Shown here in pieces: positions 1-11,679 of a DNA stretch of 64,000 nt; within the stretch, counting starts at the first letter, position 1; each line of letters begins with the position of its first letter. Source of the stretch: Stemphylium vesicarium (lineage: Eukaryota; Ascomycota; Dothideomycetes; Pleosporales; Pleosporaceae); NCBI GenBank assembly GCA_004380135.1, contig QXCR01000035.1, positions 124,001 through 188,000 of the forward strand, given 5' to 3'. A program made the translations under genes and the position numbers. Under the pieces are notes generated by a model. The model saw only the letters and a program-made list of their open reading frames with translations, had not been told where the DNA came from and did not search any database.

Positions 1-152
1 ATTCGGAAAACGAGAAGACGGCAACGACAGTATAAAGTGAAACCCATCTTCGCATCTTCAGTTCACTGCTTCTACTATTCCTACACCACCACTTTCTACG
101 CAAAAAGGCTTAAACCCGATATATCATCCCTTTCCTCATACAAAGCTTCACG

Positions 153-479
153 ATGTCCTCCCCCTCAACAACAACGAACACCACAATCACTACTACTACC
201 TCTCCCGCGCTAACATCGCCCCCGCACTACTCCACCACCTCACCACCACCCTACACAGCATCTTGTGACACTCAATCTTGCACATCAAGCAAGCAGAGCC
301 TTCTAGCTAAGATGCTGGGCCGGAACAGTAAGTCGACAACTTTAACGTCTCAGTGAAGAAGGGGTTTGCTGATATAATGGATAGGTTCGGAAGCAGCAAG
401 TGCGGCGCAGAAGCAGAGGGAGGCTGATGAGAAGGAAGCGCGATATGCGGCAAGAGCGGCGTATTTTAGTATGCAGTAG
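153..479 (+). CDS. small hypothetical protein, two exons (89 aa)
   Basis: Proposed join 153..327, 385..479. Exon 1 is rich in Ser, Thr and Pro (about 50 residues) and ends in a short basic stretch, LLAKMLGRNSK. A 57-nt intron has donor GTAAGT, a GCTGAT-like branch site and an ATAG acceptor. Exon 2 continues in frame with an Ala, Glu and Lys-rich helix (EAASAAQKQREADEKEARYA) and ends YFSMQ-stop. No signal peptide or membrane segment is visible. I recognise no family, so the function is unknown. The charged C-terminal helix after a disordered Ser/Thr leader suggests a small soluble protein. The clean intron and sustained codon periodicity are the evidence that it is a gene; reading the first exon alone would give a false 67-residue product. 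Confidence 0.6.
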
Positions 480-812
480 ATGGGAGGACGTAGATAATGC
501 GATGAAAGGGAAGAGGGATTGGGAAGAAGGCGGTGCTTTTTGGGCATGATTAGAAAAGAGAGTCTTAGATGAGAAGTTTGACATTTGGGCGTAATTTGAG
601 ATCCAAGCTGTGGAGTTAATTCACCACCGATGTGGTGGAACACAGTGATAATGCATACACAGTCTAGAGGAGATCAAAGAAATATCGGAAATGAACGTTA
701 TAAGAGAGTGCAGTAAGGCCTACGATTACATATCAAATTGAGTCCAAAGGCATTACACTAAAGAAGCTACTAACTAGGTAAGAACAGAGAAGCAAAGAAC
801 CAACACCACGCA
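480..812. other. intergenic, convergent 3' ends
   Basis: This stretch lies between the stop codons of two convergently oriented genes. It probably holds their 3' untranslated regions. I see no gene, repeat or structured element. Confidence 0.5.
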
Positions 813-3072
813 CTACGTAACAGTCGACTTTTTCCGCCCTCGACCACCTGCGGACAACTCCGTCTCATCCGTCTTTGTTCGCTCGGGGGGAAACCTCCTT
901 ACAAAGCATTCGCCTACGTGGTCACCCTCTTCATGAGCCACAACCCATTTGCCCAAACCGTAGTCTTTGGGTGCGTGTCGTACACCGCGGCCGCCACCAC
1001 CTACAATCAGGTTACCGGGCCGGTAGGTAGGATCTGCGTGCATACGCTTAATGACACTGCTATGGATCACGGCGTCGGCGGGGATATCGCGGGTCTCGCC
1101 CTTGGGCAGGGGCCAACGGATGGCTTTCCAGGTTCCGTCTTCTTGCAGGTCCATGCGGCGGAAGGGAAGGTATTCCATAATGTTCCAGGATACGACACCC
1201 ATGCGATTGGCGCCGTTATTGAATTGTAAGACGTCGTGAATACGGCCTTGGGTGGCGGCACTGTTGAGATGTTGGTGGAAGTGTGTATCCGGGTATACGC
1301 GGTGGTGAGAGAGAATGTTGTCGACGTCTGTGTAGCCCGTGAAGCCGCTGGAATCCAGGGTTGAGATGTTTGCGTCGCCGCTGGTAGGGGGTGGCGAGGC
1401 GGGCTCGACTGCGATGAGTGGGACATTGGTCTGACCTTGTGCGGCACCGTTCACGGAATCTTCATGGCAGCAGCTGAGAGCCGCGAGCTTTACCTCGTCG
1501 AACTCGAGACCGGCTTTCTGAGCTTCGCGTACCATCCACACGAGTGGTACGTGACTTAGTGCTGCACGATCATCGTCGAGGGGCCACCCTCCACCTATGT
1601 CCTACACAATGTTAGATTCGATGTCTCTGCATCTTGGGCGGAGTTGCACTTACCGCATGACAGCCAGGGAACCAGACTTCTTGGATGTCTTGTTCGCCAT
1701 CTTCATCTCCATAGTTGTATGTGCCCTGAACTTCAAAGGACCGCATAGAGGGAGTGGCAGAGCGGCCATGCCCATGCCCATGCCCATGCCCATGGATGTC
1801 ATCATGCTGAGAGTATCCTCTGCTAGAGCTTCTCACACCTGAAGTCTCGTGGGGGTTTCTGTAGCGCTCAGGAACTGCCAGATTGTTTTGACGGCCTCTA
1901 TCCTCTTCTTCGTGATGATCCTTCTCGTCTAGTTCATCCTCCTCGTCATTGCCATGAAGCATGTCCTTCATTTGCTGCAGATGCTTGTGTCGTCGCTTGT
2001 AGTACATGGATTTATCTGGCTTTTCCTGGGAGACTAGGTCTTGTCGGAATTTCGCACGACGCTCATCTATCGACACAGCGTGCCGAATGACGTTGGCACT
2101 ACTTCGCGCTGTGTAGGGAAATCTGCTGCGCTGCATCCAAGCATTCTCGAATGCCGGGACGCTGTTGACGGTGTCAAAAAGACCGAGAAAGCGGATGGAT
2201 TTGACTGGACGGCTAAACGTCTCTCTGAAAGCGCACATGAAGGCCAGGAGCTTTTGCTTCTCAGACTTCTCTCCAGGCTGTTTGTTGTTGATCTTGTCTT
2301 CTGGGAGTCGACATTGCCATTTCTGAAATGTCCTGAGGAGTCGAGTTAGCGGCATTCAATCTTCCGATTAGAGGGCAATATACTTCCACGCGAATTGGCA
2401 CATTTCCTCGTTACCTGCCTGTGCAGAGTTAGAATGATTGTTAATGCGCCATGTCTTGGATTCTTACCGAAAGCAGGCCGACGTGGTCCAACATCTCTGC
2501 AAGGAAACGGGCTGTATAAGCACCCCGCGAAAAGCCGAAAAAGTAGATGTCATCGCCAGGAGTGTAGTATCTCATCAAAAACTTCAGATTCATTAGTGAA
2601 ATGGGCTTGATTGCTCCCGCAGATCTAGCATACCTTGTATCCTGCCATGACGTGCTGATCAAAAGACGTTCCTACGGGGGGTTAGTTGAGTTCCTTCACA
2701 GATGAATTCAAACGTACCGATTGCGCTGTCTTTTGCCTTTGCATACCATGACTGGAACTTCTCCCATCGACCTGTTCGGGTCATGGAGCCGTTAGCTTTG
2801 GTAACATAGGTTCCGATTCCAGGCTGATAGTAATGAAACTGATCATCGCCATTCCGGTCAAGCATGCGATAGATCTTAAGGATGTTGCTGTCCGCATCTG
2901 TGCCAGAAAACTTGTTACCAGTGCCGTCGAAGCACAGGACGAATTTCTTGGTTACATGCCCTTGGCGAGGCGGCGTTGCACCGTAAGACATAGGATTATC
3001 GTTAGGAGTTTGTGTGGATACTTGAGGTACAGCGATCTGTGGGCGAAAGTGCTCGGAGTTCTTGGAAACCAT
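813..3072 (-). CDS. DUF2235-family alpha/beta hydrolase (T6SS Tle1-like phospholipase fold), 669 aa
   Basis: Proposed exons on the minus strand: 2718..3072, 2634..2671, 2468..2581, 2384..2418, 1654..2332, 813..1601. All phases agree. The N-terminal strand FVLCFDGTGN (about residues 44-53), the nucleophile elbow GFSRGAYTARF with Ser149, the motif GLLSAGNEEM, and HADIGGGWPL after the fifth intron are the signatures of DUF2235. This family shares the alpha/beta hydrolase core of bacterial Tle1 phospholipases. A lipase or esterase activity follows from the family; the substrate is unknown. Between the core motifs sits a fungal insertion with an acidic run and an HG-repeat (HGHGHGHGHG, near 1769-1792). 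One internal exon is only 35 nt. The frame stays open upstream to 3237, so a start 55 residues earlier (Arg/Ser-rich) is possible. I chose 3072 because it has a good context and the domain starts soon after. Confidence 0.88.
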
Positions 3073-5044
3073 GCTGGCCAAGTCAAGACTCGCTGGAAGG
3101 AGCGTGTGTCTGGGCAGAGAAGTTATTCGAGTCTTGGAATGTGGAGATGGCGAGCAGGGGAGTGTCAACTGGCACGAGAAGCAAATTTGAGAAAGCGCGC
3201 GCGGTCGACGTATGCTGCTGCTTTGCTTTCTCATCAAAGTTGGTGCATGTGCTTCGGGCAGGTCAAAGTGGAGATCATCACGGCTAATTTAGAGTGCAGT
3301 GTATCGCGCCCACCGATACCTCAATCAGCGGAAGGCATTGCAGAGTCGGAGCCGTCCCGCAGCTAGTCAGAGGTTGCCGATCGTTCTCAAATGCCGTTCG
3401 TTCGTGGCACAGGTGTCATAAATGCTCCGCCGACTGGGGCGGGTTAGTTGCATCCGGTCTCCACTCCACATGCTGTATCAATAGCGAAGATGACACCAGC
3501 GGCTCCTGGCCTTACAGCGTTCACTGAAAGACAGGATGCGTGTACAACAGCGGTGCCGCGCCCGCCGCACTCCTCTCGTGCGAAACGTGACGCCGGGAAG
3601 AGGAAAAAGAGACGCCAAGTCTGGCTCAACAACATTCGAACCAATGCCTCGTGGAGGGCACCATCCCGGTACTTGATAGGGCGGTGATGGCAGCGACACG
3701 TGAAGAAGATGAAATCCAGTCGGCTACCCCAGCGGTCTGTCGAGAGGTGATTGGCGTCGAGAGTCATGGAACGCCAGCCATGGTGTCGATCGACGAGGCG
3801 AGGTGGTGGTGTGAATGTGCTCGCCGATGTTTGGGCAAGAAAAGCACGTCGCGTCTCGTTTGCATGTGGGAGGCGCTACCTTGCCGACGATCATTTATGG
3901 GGCGCGACTTCGATCCCCTTAGTCTCGTCTATCGATCGTCTTTTTCCTCCATCCCTACCGCGGCATGCATCGCTGGTCGGTCCGGTCAGTAGGGTTCACC
4001 TTTACGTATTCGGGACAGGCCGCGCTCGACGTGCAACATTGCATGGTACCCGGCTCGGGGCTTTGAGGCTTGTTCGCTCGTTCCTTCACCGCCAACCTCT
4101 TCAGCTGAAAAAGGTCCCCAGTGACTTTGCGACTAGCACTACGACGCGCAACCACTCGCCGATTCCAGCTGCCCCCAATTTGCACTCCAACGCTAGACTG
4201 TAAGCGAGGCTCCATCTGTTCATCGCATGGCTGCTTTGGGCTCCCGATCACCTGGTCACTTGATGCCTGGATGACATCTGCTCGCAAGCTGAGTTTCGTG
4301 TCGAGACATGCTCACGGCGTGACCCGCTCAAGGCGTCGTCTAAGACCAAACCACGGGAGGCTGCCGAGAGGCTCGCATGCCATAGCTCCCAGAGTCGCAC
4401 AATAACGTATACCCCTGCAGGCCAGCATGGGCGCTGTACCCGTGTGTCGTTGACGCCTTTCTTTTGACGACACCTCATAGTTTCACCACAAACATGCAGC
4501 GAACATCATAAGCGGAGTCCCGTAGTCGCGCACCCAAAGGGCCAATGGCGCGGAGACATGTGCGGGCCCGACTATGCTGTTCGCGGTCCGTGTCAAGCTC
4601 CATCTGAAGTGCTCAACATTCTTCCGTCATCCATTAGCGGCGGTAGCGCGAGATCTGTCTAGTGCTACCCTCCCATGGCTGGTCCACGCCAATGAGAACC
4701 ATTCCATTTGTACCTATCAAAGCTTTGACGATGCGAGTCTCGGATAATCACTCGACGCAACGCCCGTACAGGAATGGCTTCGACGCGCCCACTGGCACTT
4801 TCTGGACACTGTTCGCCGATTGCACACGCTGATCACCGCATTGAACTTGCTAGTGATCGTCGCCATGCCACTGGCTCGTTGCTGCCAGGACTCAGTACCT
4901 GCGCCGAGAACGTGACGCCGGCCAGTGCGCTTTGCTCTTTCAACAAGCCCATTTGCACTTACTTGGGGAACTTCCCTAATTATCAATCTTCATCTCCTCC
5001 TCCATTCCATCTTTTGCACATGGTCATATGAGCAGTTATTCATC
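3073..5044. other. intergenic, divergent promoter region
   Basis: This 2-kb gap separates the DUF2235 gene (leftward) from the ppo gene (rightward) and must hold both promoters. Several open frames of about 110-180 codons occur here, but none has a domain, splice-linked extension or convincing composition. The base composition is balanced, so there is no AT-rich RIP-type decay. Confidence 0.5.
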
Positions 5045-8000
5045 ATGCCCGGCCAATTATCTACCTTAATCGAGAGAATCAGGAAGAAGCCTACGCGCGC
5101 GAGCGATGGCAGGTCGGCAGATGTCGCGGCCGGAGGTGTGGCCAAGAACCAGAAGACTGGTATTATGAGCGATATCTCGGGTCTTGGTGTTAAGAATGCC
5201 AAGTTTGCCCTTGATGCCATCACTACCCTGGCTTCTGGTGAGCCTCTAGACGACAAAGACCTTCTCCTCGAGAATGGTGTACAGATGCTTCAAGGTCTGC
5301 CCTTGAATAGCGGTCTCAGCGCAAAGGTTTCCGATGGCTTCATCAGCATGCTTTGGAATGACTTGCCGCATCCATCACCAACACATGCCGGGCCGTCAGC
5401 GCGATACCGAAAGCATGATGGTTCCGAAAACAATCCTCACCTGCCGCAAATGGGCAAGGCAGGATCGCCCTACGCGCGCAATGTGCCACCCATGAAACCC
5501 AAGGGTAGGCGAATTCCAGACATACGAAATTGGGCCGTCTTGACTAACGAGAATAACAGGACCAAACCTACCAGACGTAGAAGACGTGTATGAGGCGCTT
5601 TTGAAGCGCGATGGTCCTTTCCGTGAGCATCCATCCGGACTCAACCGTTTGTTCTTCTCCTTTGCAACCATTGTCATCCACGAGTGTTTCCAAACGTCGA
5701 GGACAAACCCATGGATCAACGAGACTTCCAGTTACGTTGACCTCAGCACGCTGTACGGCAACACCGAGAAGGAGCAGCCTCGCGTTCGAACATACCATAA
5801 TGGTTTGATCTATCCCGATTCCATCGCTTCAGAGCGCATCATGATGATGCCTCCGGGAGTTATCGCTGTTCTCTTGATGTTCTCAAGGAACCACAACCAC
5901 GTCGCAGAATCTCTTTTGGCCGTGAACGAGGCTGGAAAGTACAAGGCATGGGATTCCCTGGACGAAGAGGGCAAGAAGTGGTAGGTTCTTTCGTCATGCT
6001 GCATTCTAGATCTGTACTAATTGCGGCTATAGGCAAGATGAAGACATCTTCCAGCTCACGCGCAACATCAACGTCGGATTTTTCGCATCCGTCGTACTTA
6101 AAGACTACGTCGCTGCTATTCTCAACACTCCCCGAGCCAACTCCGAGTGGTCTCTTGATCTTGGCAAGGAAATCAAACAGGGCGCAGGTCGCGTTGAACG
6201 CGGAACCGGTAGCCACGTGTCCGTCGAATTCGCAGTCCTATACCATTGGCATGCGGCCCTTAGCGCAGCGGATGACAAGTGGATGGAGGATATCATCCGA
6301 TCCGTCATCCCCGACCTGCGCCACATCGACGATGTTACCATTGAGATGTTCCACAAAGTCATGAAGGTCTACGGTCACGACCTGATGAAGAAGAAGCCCA
6401 GCGAATGGACTTTTGCAGGCCTCGAGCGAGGCCCTGATGGCAGGTTTAAGAACTCTGACATCTCTGAGTTGATCAAGAACTGCATCGAGGAGCCCGCTCA
6501 CGCCTTCGGTGCCCACGGTACGCCAGCCAGTTTGAAGGTCGTTGACCTGTTGGGTCAGTTGCAGGCGCGCGAGATGTTCAACGTTTGCACGCTCAACGAA
6601 TTCCGTCGCTATCTTAACTTGAAGCCGTACGATACATTCGAAGACTGGTGCTCTGACAAGGAGACTGCGCGCGCTGCTGAGCTTTTGTATGGTCACATGG
6701 AGAACATGGAGCTGTATCCTGGTCTGATGGCCGAATGCACCAAGCCACCTATGCCAGGAAGTGGTGTTTGCCCTGGTCAGACCACCGGCAGAGGTATCTT
6801 GGACGACGCCGTCGCATTAGTCCGTGGTGATCGCTTCTTGAGTTACGACTTCAACAGCAACACCCTCACACAATGGGGCGCAGCCTTGTTATCGGAGGCT
6901 ACGCCCGGCGCCTACGGTGGCGTTTTCCCTAAGCTCCTTTTCCAAGGTCTTCCAGGTGGTTTCAAGGGCACATCGAGTTACGCTCTGTTGCCCTTCTACA
7001 CGCCCAAGGCTGCCCGTGAAATCCTCAAAGGCAATGGGGTCCTTGAAAAGTACGATACCTCACGACCTCCAAGCGGCTACGACATCGTCAGCGTCCAGAC
7101 TCAGGCTGGTTGCAAGAAGGTGTTTGAAGACCGGGATGCTTTCATTGTTATGTATCAGGCGGCAATTCGCAACTGCACGGCAGGACACGACTTCATGATC
7201 GGATGGGACGAGCAGAAGAAGCACGACGAGCGATCCAACATCTTGCACAAGGTCTTCTTCGAGGAAGGCTTTGAGAAGAACATCAACGAGTTCTTCACCA
7301 CCAACGTGCGCGACCTCATCAAAAAGAACTCGCTCAAGGGCGCAAAGGGCAGGATGAGCATCGATATCGTACGCGATGTGACCAACATCACGCCCATCAT
7401 GTGGCTTGCGGATCGTTTCGCCATCCCGATCAAGTCACAGGAGCAACCTCGCGGCTTGCTGTCTCTTCATGAGGCCTTTCTCGCCTACCTTGTACTCTGT
7501 AAGTTTCTTCTCCTACGTATCCCAGTGTCGTCAACTAACAACCCCCACAGTCATGTACCAATCCTTCAACATCATGCCGCACAACGAGTGGAAGCTGCGT
7601 GCCGGCGCCATGGCAGCCGCGGAGCCCCTCCGCAAGATCTTCGAGACACACATCAAGACGCAAACCGGGCGTCTCGAAGGCCTCGTAGACTGGATGGCCA
7701 AGGGCTCCGCTTTTGAAGTCGGCCCCCACGCCGACCGCATCTACCACGCCCTGGCCGACACCAAACTTCCCATTGGTGACCTCGTCGGTGACTGCATTGG
7801 CATGGGCGCGCCCGTAGCCGGCAACCTGACCCAGCAAGCCTCGCTTCTCATCGACCTGTACTTGCAGCCAGAGTACGAAGTCTACAAGAAGCGCATAGTC
7901 GAGCTCTCGCTCATGGACCCCGCCGCCTCGGACCGCGAACTCCAAGGTTTCGTCTACGAAGGCATGCGCCACGTAGGCGTCGTCCCAGGTCTCCCCCGCG

Positions 8001-8536
8001 TAGCAACGCGCGACGTAACCGTCGACGACGGCGTTCGGGGCCCCGTAACCATCAAGAAGGGTCACACAGTACTAATCGCGACGTCGAAAGCCAACATGGA
8101 CCCTCTCGCGTTCCCCAATCCCGAAGTCCTGAACCCGCTCCGTCCCTTCAAGGAATACACACTCCTGGGCCACGGCCTCCACTTTTGCTTCGGCGCCCGC
8201 CTTGTCGGCCCCTCTCTCGCGTCTACCCTGCGCGAAGTCTTCAAGCTGCCTAATGTGCGTCGCGCGCCAGGTAAACAGGGTCGTTTCATCACTACCGAGC
8301 ACAAGCTCGCGGGTATCACTATGCGCCACTACCTTGATGCCACGAGCAAGGAGAGTCCCATCCCCACTTCGCTGCGTCTGCATTACGATAGCGAGGCTAT
8401 GCCTCTCACTAATGGCCATTTGACGAATGGACATTCGAATGGCCTTATTAATGGACACCAGAACTTCGCGAGCAATGGGCATGCGAATGCGGGGGGCGAT
8501 AATGTGTATGGGAATGCTTATACGATTGCGCCTTAG
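5045..8536 (+). CDS. ppo: Ppo-type fatty acid dioxygenase / cytochrome P450 fusion (linoleate diol synthase family), 1110 aa
   Basis: Proposed join 5045..5504, 5560..5980, 6033..7498, 7551..8536. The N-terminal half is a haem peroxidase/cyclooxygenase-like dioxygenase: distal His194 in IVIHECFQTS, SSYVDLSTLYG, and the catalytic tyrosine Tyr364 with proximal His367 in LYHWHAALS. The C-terminal half is a P450-like domain whose haem ligand Cys995 lies in GHGLHFCFGARL, with an I-helix GNLTQQ carrying Asn874 and Gln877. In this family the first domain adds O2 to linoleic acid to give a hydroperoxide, and the P450 domain isomerises it to a diol (psi factor-type oxylipins that control sporulation). 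All key residues, including the Cys lost in PpoC-type enzymes, are present, so both activities are likely. Oddities are His for Arg in the usual YRWH motif, FCFG around the haem Cys, and a C-terminal tail of NGH repeats. The exact regiospecificity cannot be read from the sequence. Confidence 0.93.
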
Positions 8537-9068
8537 GTAGGGCATGAAAACGATGATTCGGACTTGCCGAGGTAGTCGATGTTGCGGTATAGGAGTGCCA
8601 GGGAGTGAATGGGAGGAGGGATAATGTGAAATGGCATGGTCATGGGTCATGGTAATGTCAGGGAACGAGCAGTTCTGTTCCATTGGTGTTGGATTTCTTT
8701 TTGATACCAGATGATGCTTATGTCGCTTCGTCGACGTGTTTTTGGTCTCGCGTTTAGTTAGGTCTTGATGAATTCATAGTGGTTTCATCATCCTTCACCT
8801 CTTCAATGTGGCCAACAACACGTCTCACCATAAAATCAGGCAGATGCTTCCTTGACACCATGCAAAGCAGTAGGATTTAAAACAAAATGAGAAACACGGG
8901 GTATAAGAATAGTCACAGTTTTTTTGCGCCATCACTCATTCCCTATGCAAGCCTCTGCCAGCAAAAAACAATTCAACTCTTAAAACAAAAGGCAAGAAAC
9001 GTACGCCACGAAATTCCCACTTTTTTTGCACATCCGTGCTGCCCTTTTTCCACACCCCGATTCTTCGT
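8537..9068. other. intergenic, convergent 3' ends
   Basis: Untranslated tails of the ppo gene (+) and the PLAC8 gene (-) meet here. The stretch has short T and A runs (for example around 8918 and 9022) compatible with 3' ends. I see no gene. Confidence 0.5.
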
Positions 9069-10316
9069 CTACCATACACTTGCAGCCCTCGAACAGTCCG
9101 CAGAATGGCGTTCCGGAGTATTCGGCGTGGAATTCGCATCTTGACTCTGATGGAGATTTTCTGCTGAATTGGACCTTCGAATAGGTAGGTCGTGGCTCTG
9201 CTCATCGATAGTAGGAGGAGATGGAGTAAGTTTGATTGTCGGTGATACGGTTGCCGTAGGTAAAATGAAACTATGGTCTCGTGTCTGCGTATCAATAGCA
9301 TCAGGAATCGAGGGATGGCGCTTGTTTTGTTCATGATCCGATGTGAGGGCGTGAGGAGTGGTTTCCTTGACCACAGGGATGCCATTGAGTGATGTTGGTA
9401 TATCCGTCTGGTTGACCATGTCCACAGCTTGTCGCGCCGTGTTAGACCCAGTCTCAGACACAGCGCTTAATTCCTCAGCCTCTCCTGGGCCCACCACAAC
9501 ACTGCCTTGCTGCGCACTACGCGAGGGCATGACCATCTTCTCTCCTGCCCCAGCACCCCCAATATATTGACTCTCGACAACTCTATCGCCGCCTCCGAGC
9601 CCGGCACTCCGTCCTTCGAGCAATATGGCCGACTCTTTTTCGTTCTGAATGAGCGAGCAACAGTTGCAACAACACACTTTGCAACAGTCGATGACTAAAT
9701 TGCCACCGATATTGCCTCCTTTACGGACTTGACATGCTTGCAATGCGAGTAAGCCGCTGCAGAGGAGCGCGGCTAAGCTAGGACTGCAACAGTAGCATGA
9801 TGCTCCGTATACTAGGCACTGTTGGCAAAGCGAGGATATCAGTATGCTGTTCCAGAGAAAGAAGAGAGAAGGAGGCGGTGAAATTTTGCGTAACGGAGAG
9901 TGTGAGAAGGGAAACTTACAGGTGCATTGACGATTTCATACTCACTCATATCCCCTTGATAGTGCAACCGATGGAACGTCTTCCCGCATGTCACACACGG
10001 AAAGAATGTTGTGAGTAGACCTAAACTCCTATTAGTCTCTCCCTGGTGTCTCTCACTCTTTTCCTCTTTCCCTATCTTGAATCCTAACACGAAAGTCTGA
10101 CATCCTAGCAGAGCAGGAAAACTTACAAAGATCGATGGGATCAAAGCAACTCCAAAAACTCGTCTTGAAACGCCCATTCCGTTTAGTGTCATCTTTCCAC
10201 TCTTGAACCGCTGATTCAATCCACTCTGAAATCGTATCGCCGAAGAATCTGCTCCATCGAGAAACTGTGATGTTGGCGTCTTGGACAAGTGGATGGTCGG
10301 TGAGGCGGTTAGGCAT
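9069..10316 (-). CDS. PLAC8-family cysteine-rich protein, 346 aa
   Basis: Proposed exons on the minus strand: 10127..10316, 9920..10020, 9069..9818. Joined, they give a complete PLAC8 domain: FWSCFDPIDLCLLTTFFPC, CVTCGKTFHRL, NAPCLVYGASCYCC, a hydrophobic segment ALLCSGLLAL, then DCCKVCCCNCCSLIQNEKE. These are the hallmarks of the family, which includes the fungal and plant PCR/FCR-type proteins linked to metal tolerance and to cell size. The membrane-associated Cys-rich core is followed by about 190 residues of low-complexity Ser/Thr/Pro tail without known motifs. The first intron falls in DLC and the second directly before CLVYG. An alternative longer start exists: a MSGI exon near 10640-10653 spliced over a roughly 300-nt intron would add about a dozen residues. 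Function beyond the family is not inferable. Confidence 0.85.
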
Positions 10317-11679
10317 CGCGAGTGCGCTTGGGGGGACTTTGCGTTGGCTGTATGGTGGCTTTAGTGTAGCCTTCGTCGATGGGTAGAATGTAGTGACGAA
10401 GAGGATTGGTCTGCGGTCGAATCGATGGAGTGGTGAGAAAACTGATGGGCGAGCGCGAAATTGAAGAGTGGAGTGGGAGAAGGGTAGTATGATCTGAACA
10501 ATGCGGGGTCGAGTGTGAATGGAGACGGGAGGGAGGAGATGGATTGACGAAGGCGGATATCGTCACCGGAAAGCACATGGAAAGAGCCATGAGTCTTGAT
10601 TCGAGTAAGGAAGTCATAGCCTGGGAGGGGAAAGAACGGACTTACATATTCCCGACATGCCAACAAGTTACAAATAGAGCGCCATCTTGCTGCAGCCGGA
10701 CGCATACAGAGGTGTTGATACCTTCCGCTATGAGAGACGTAAGAACCTCTAAGGCACGAGCCAAGTCAAGCAGCTAATGTCAATTTCACATCTCACGTAG
10801 GCATGAACGAGATTCTTGTGCAAGTGTCATAACGCATGCATTGTACAAACTGCGCATGATGACAGCCAATACTAGTCTATGTAACTAATCATCTGCTCGA
10901 AACTGTGCTTTTATGAGATTCCTTCCACCCAAGTCACTGGGTCAGGTTCGCGTGTCGACATGCGCGAGGTGCAGGCCAAAACTAGCTTTCGAGTCCCACC
11001 GCCGAGCTGGCCTTAAAAAGACAGCCACCATGACGGTTACCACAAAGAACCGGGGTATCTTCCTTCGTAAAAAGGCTGGTCGTGGATGAACCTTCATGAA
11101 CGCCATCTATGCAGCAAACTTCTTCGTCGTCCCGAACAGCCATGCTGCTACTCTCCGCATGTGGAGAGATCGAGAGACACAAAGGACGACGAGAAAGACG
11201 TTGTCGCCGAGGGGTATGACCGGGAAAAGGAATCGCTTTTGTCGTAAAATAAGGAAATGCTGACTATGGCCATCCGCGTGTGGATGACTCGGAAAGCGAG
11301 AATCTATAGCTCCCCAAGCAGCATGCTTGCAGAAGAGCGAAGGCGTGAAATGTTCGTAATGCATGCCTTTCCGGAAAAGGCGAAAGTCCTGCCATCTATG
11401 CTCGAGCTCGACGGATAAGCGTCGAAGGGTATCGTATGCGAGAAGAGCTCGAAATAGGCAGAGCCGCAGAAAAACAATCGCTGTCTATGTGCTGGTTGGG
11501 GTATGAGATTCCTGATTTCCGCATCGATCCGCGGTAACCGGGAAAGATTCGCAGAAAATAACCGAAACTGTAGGAAATCGAAAGCAAGCCATCGGTAGTA
11601 GCTACACGAAGACCCAGGGTATCGTAGAGAAGAAAATATGTCCCGGGCTGGCTAGATCGTGAAGCCGTATAATGCGAGT
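10317..11679. other. intergenic
   Basis: This 1.36-kb stretch lies upstream of the PLAC8 gene and downstream of ded1, both leftward. It holds the PLAC8 promoter and possibly a 5' untranslated exon: a GTAAGT donor follows MSGI codons near 10640. The rest shows only short open frames without coding character. Confidence 0.45.

Noticed and set aside
1764..1796. CATGCC tandem repeat considered as a regulatory or CRISPR-like repeat
   Set aside because: It lies inside the DUF2235 coding exon and simply encodes a His-Gly run.
3073..5044. Possible decayed transposon in the large gap upstream of ppo
   Set aside because: The composition is balanced rather than AT-rich, and no terminal repeats, transposase or reverse transcriptase motifs were seen.
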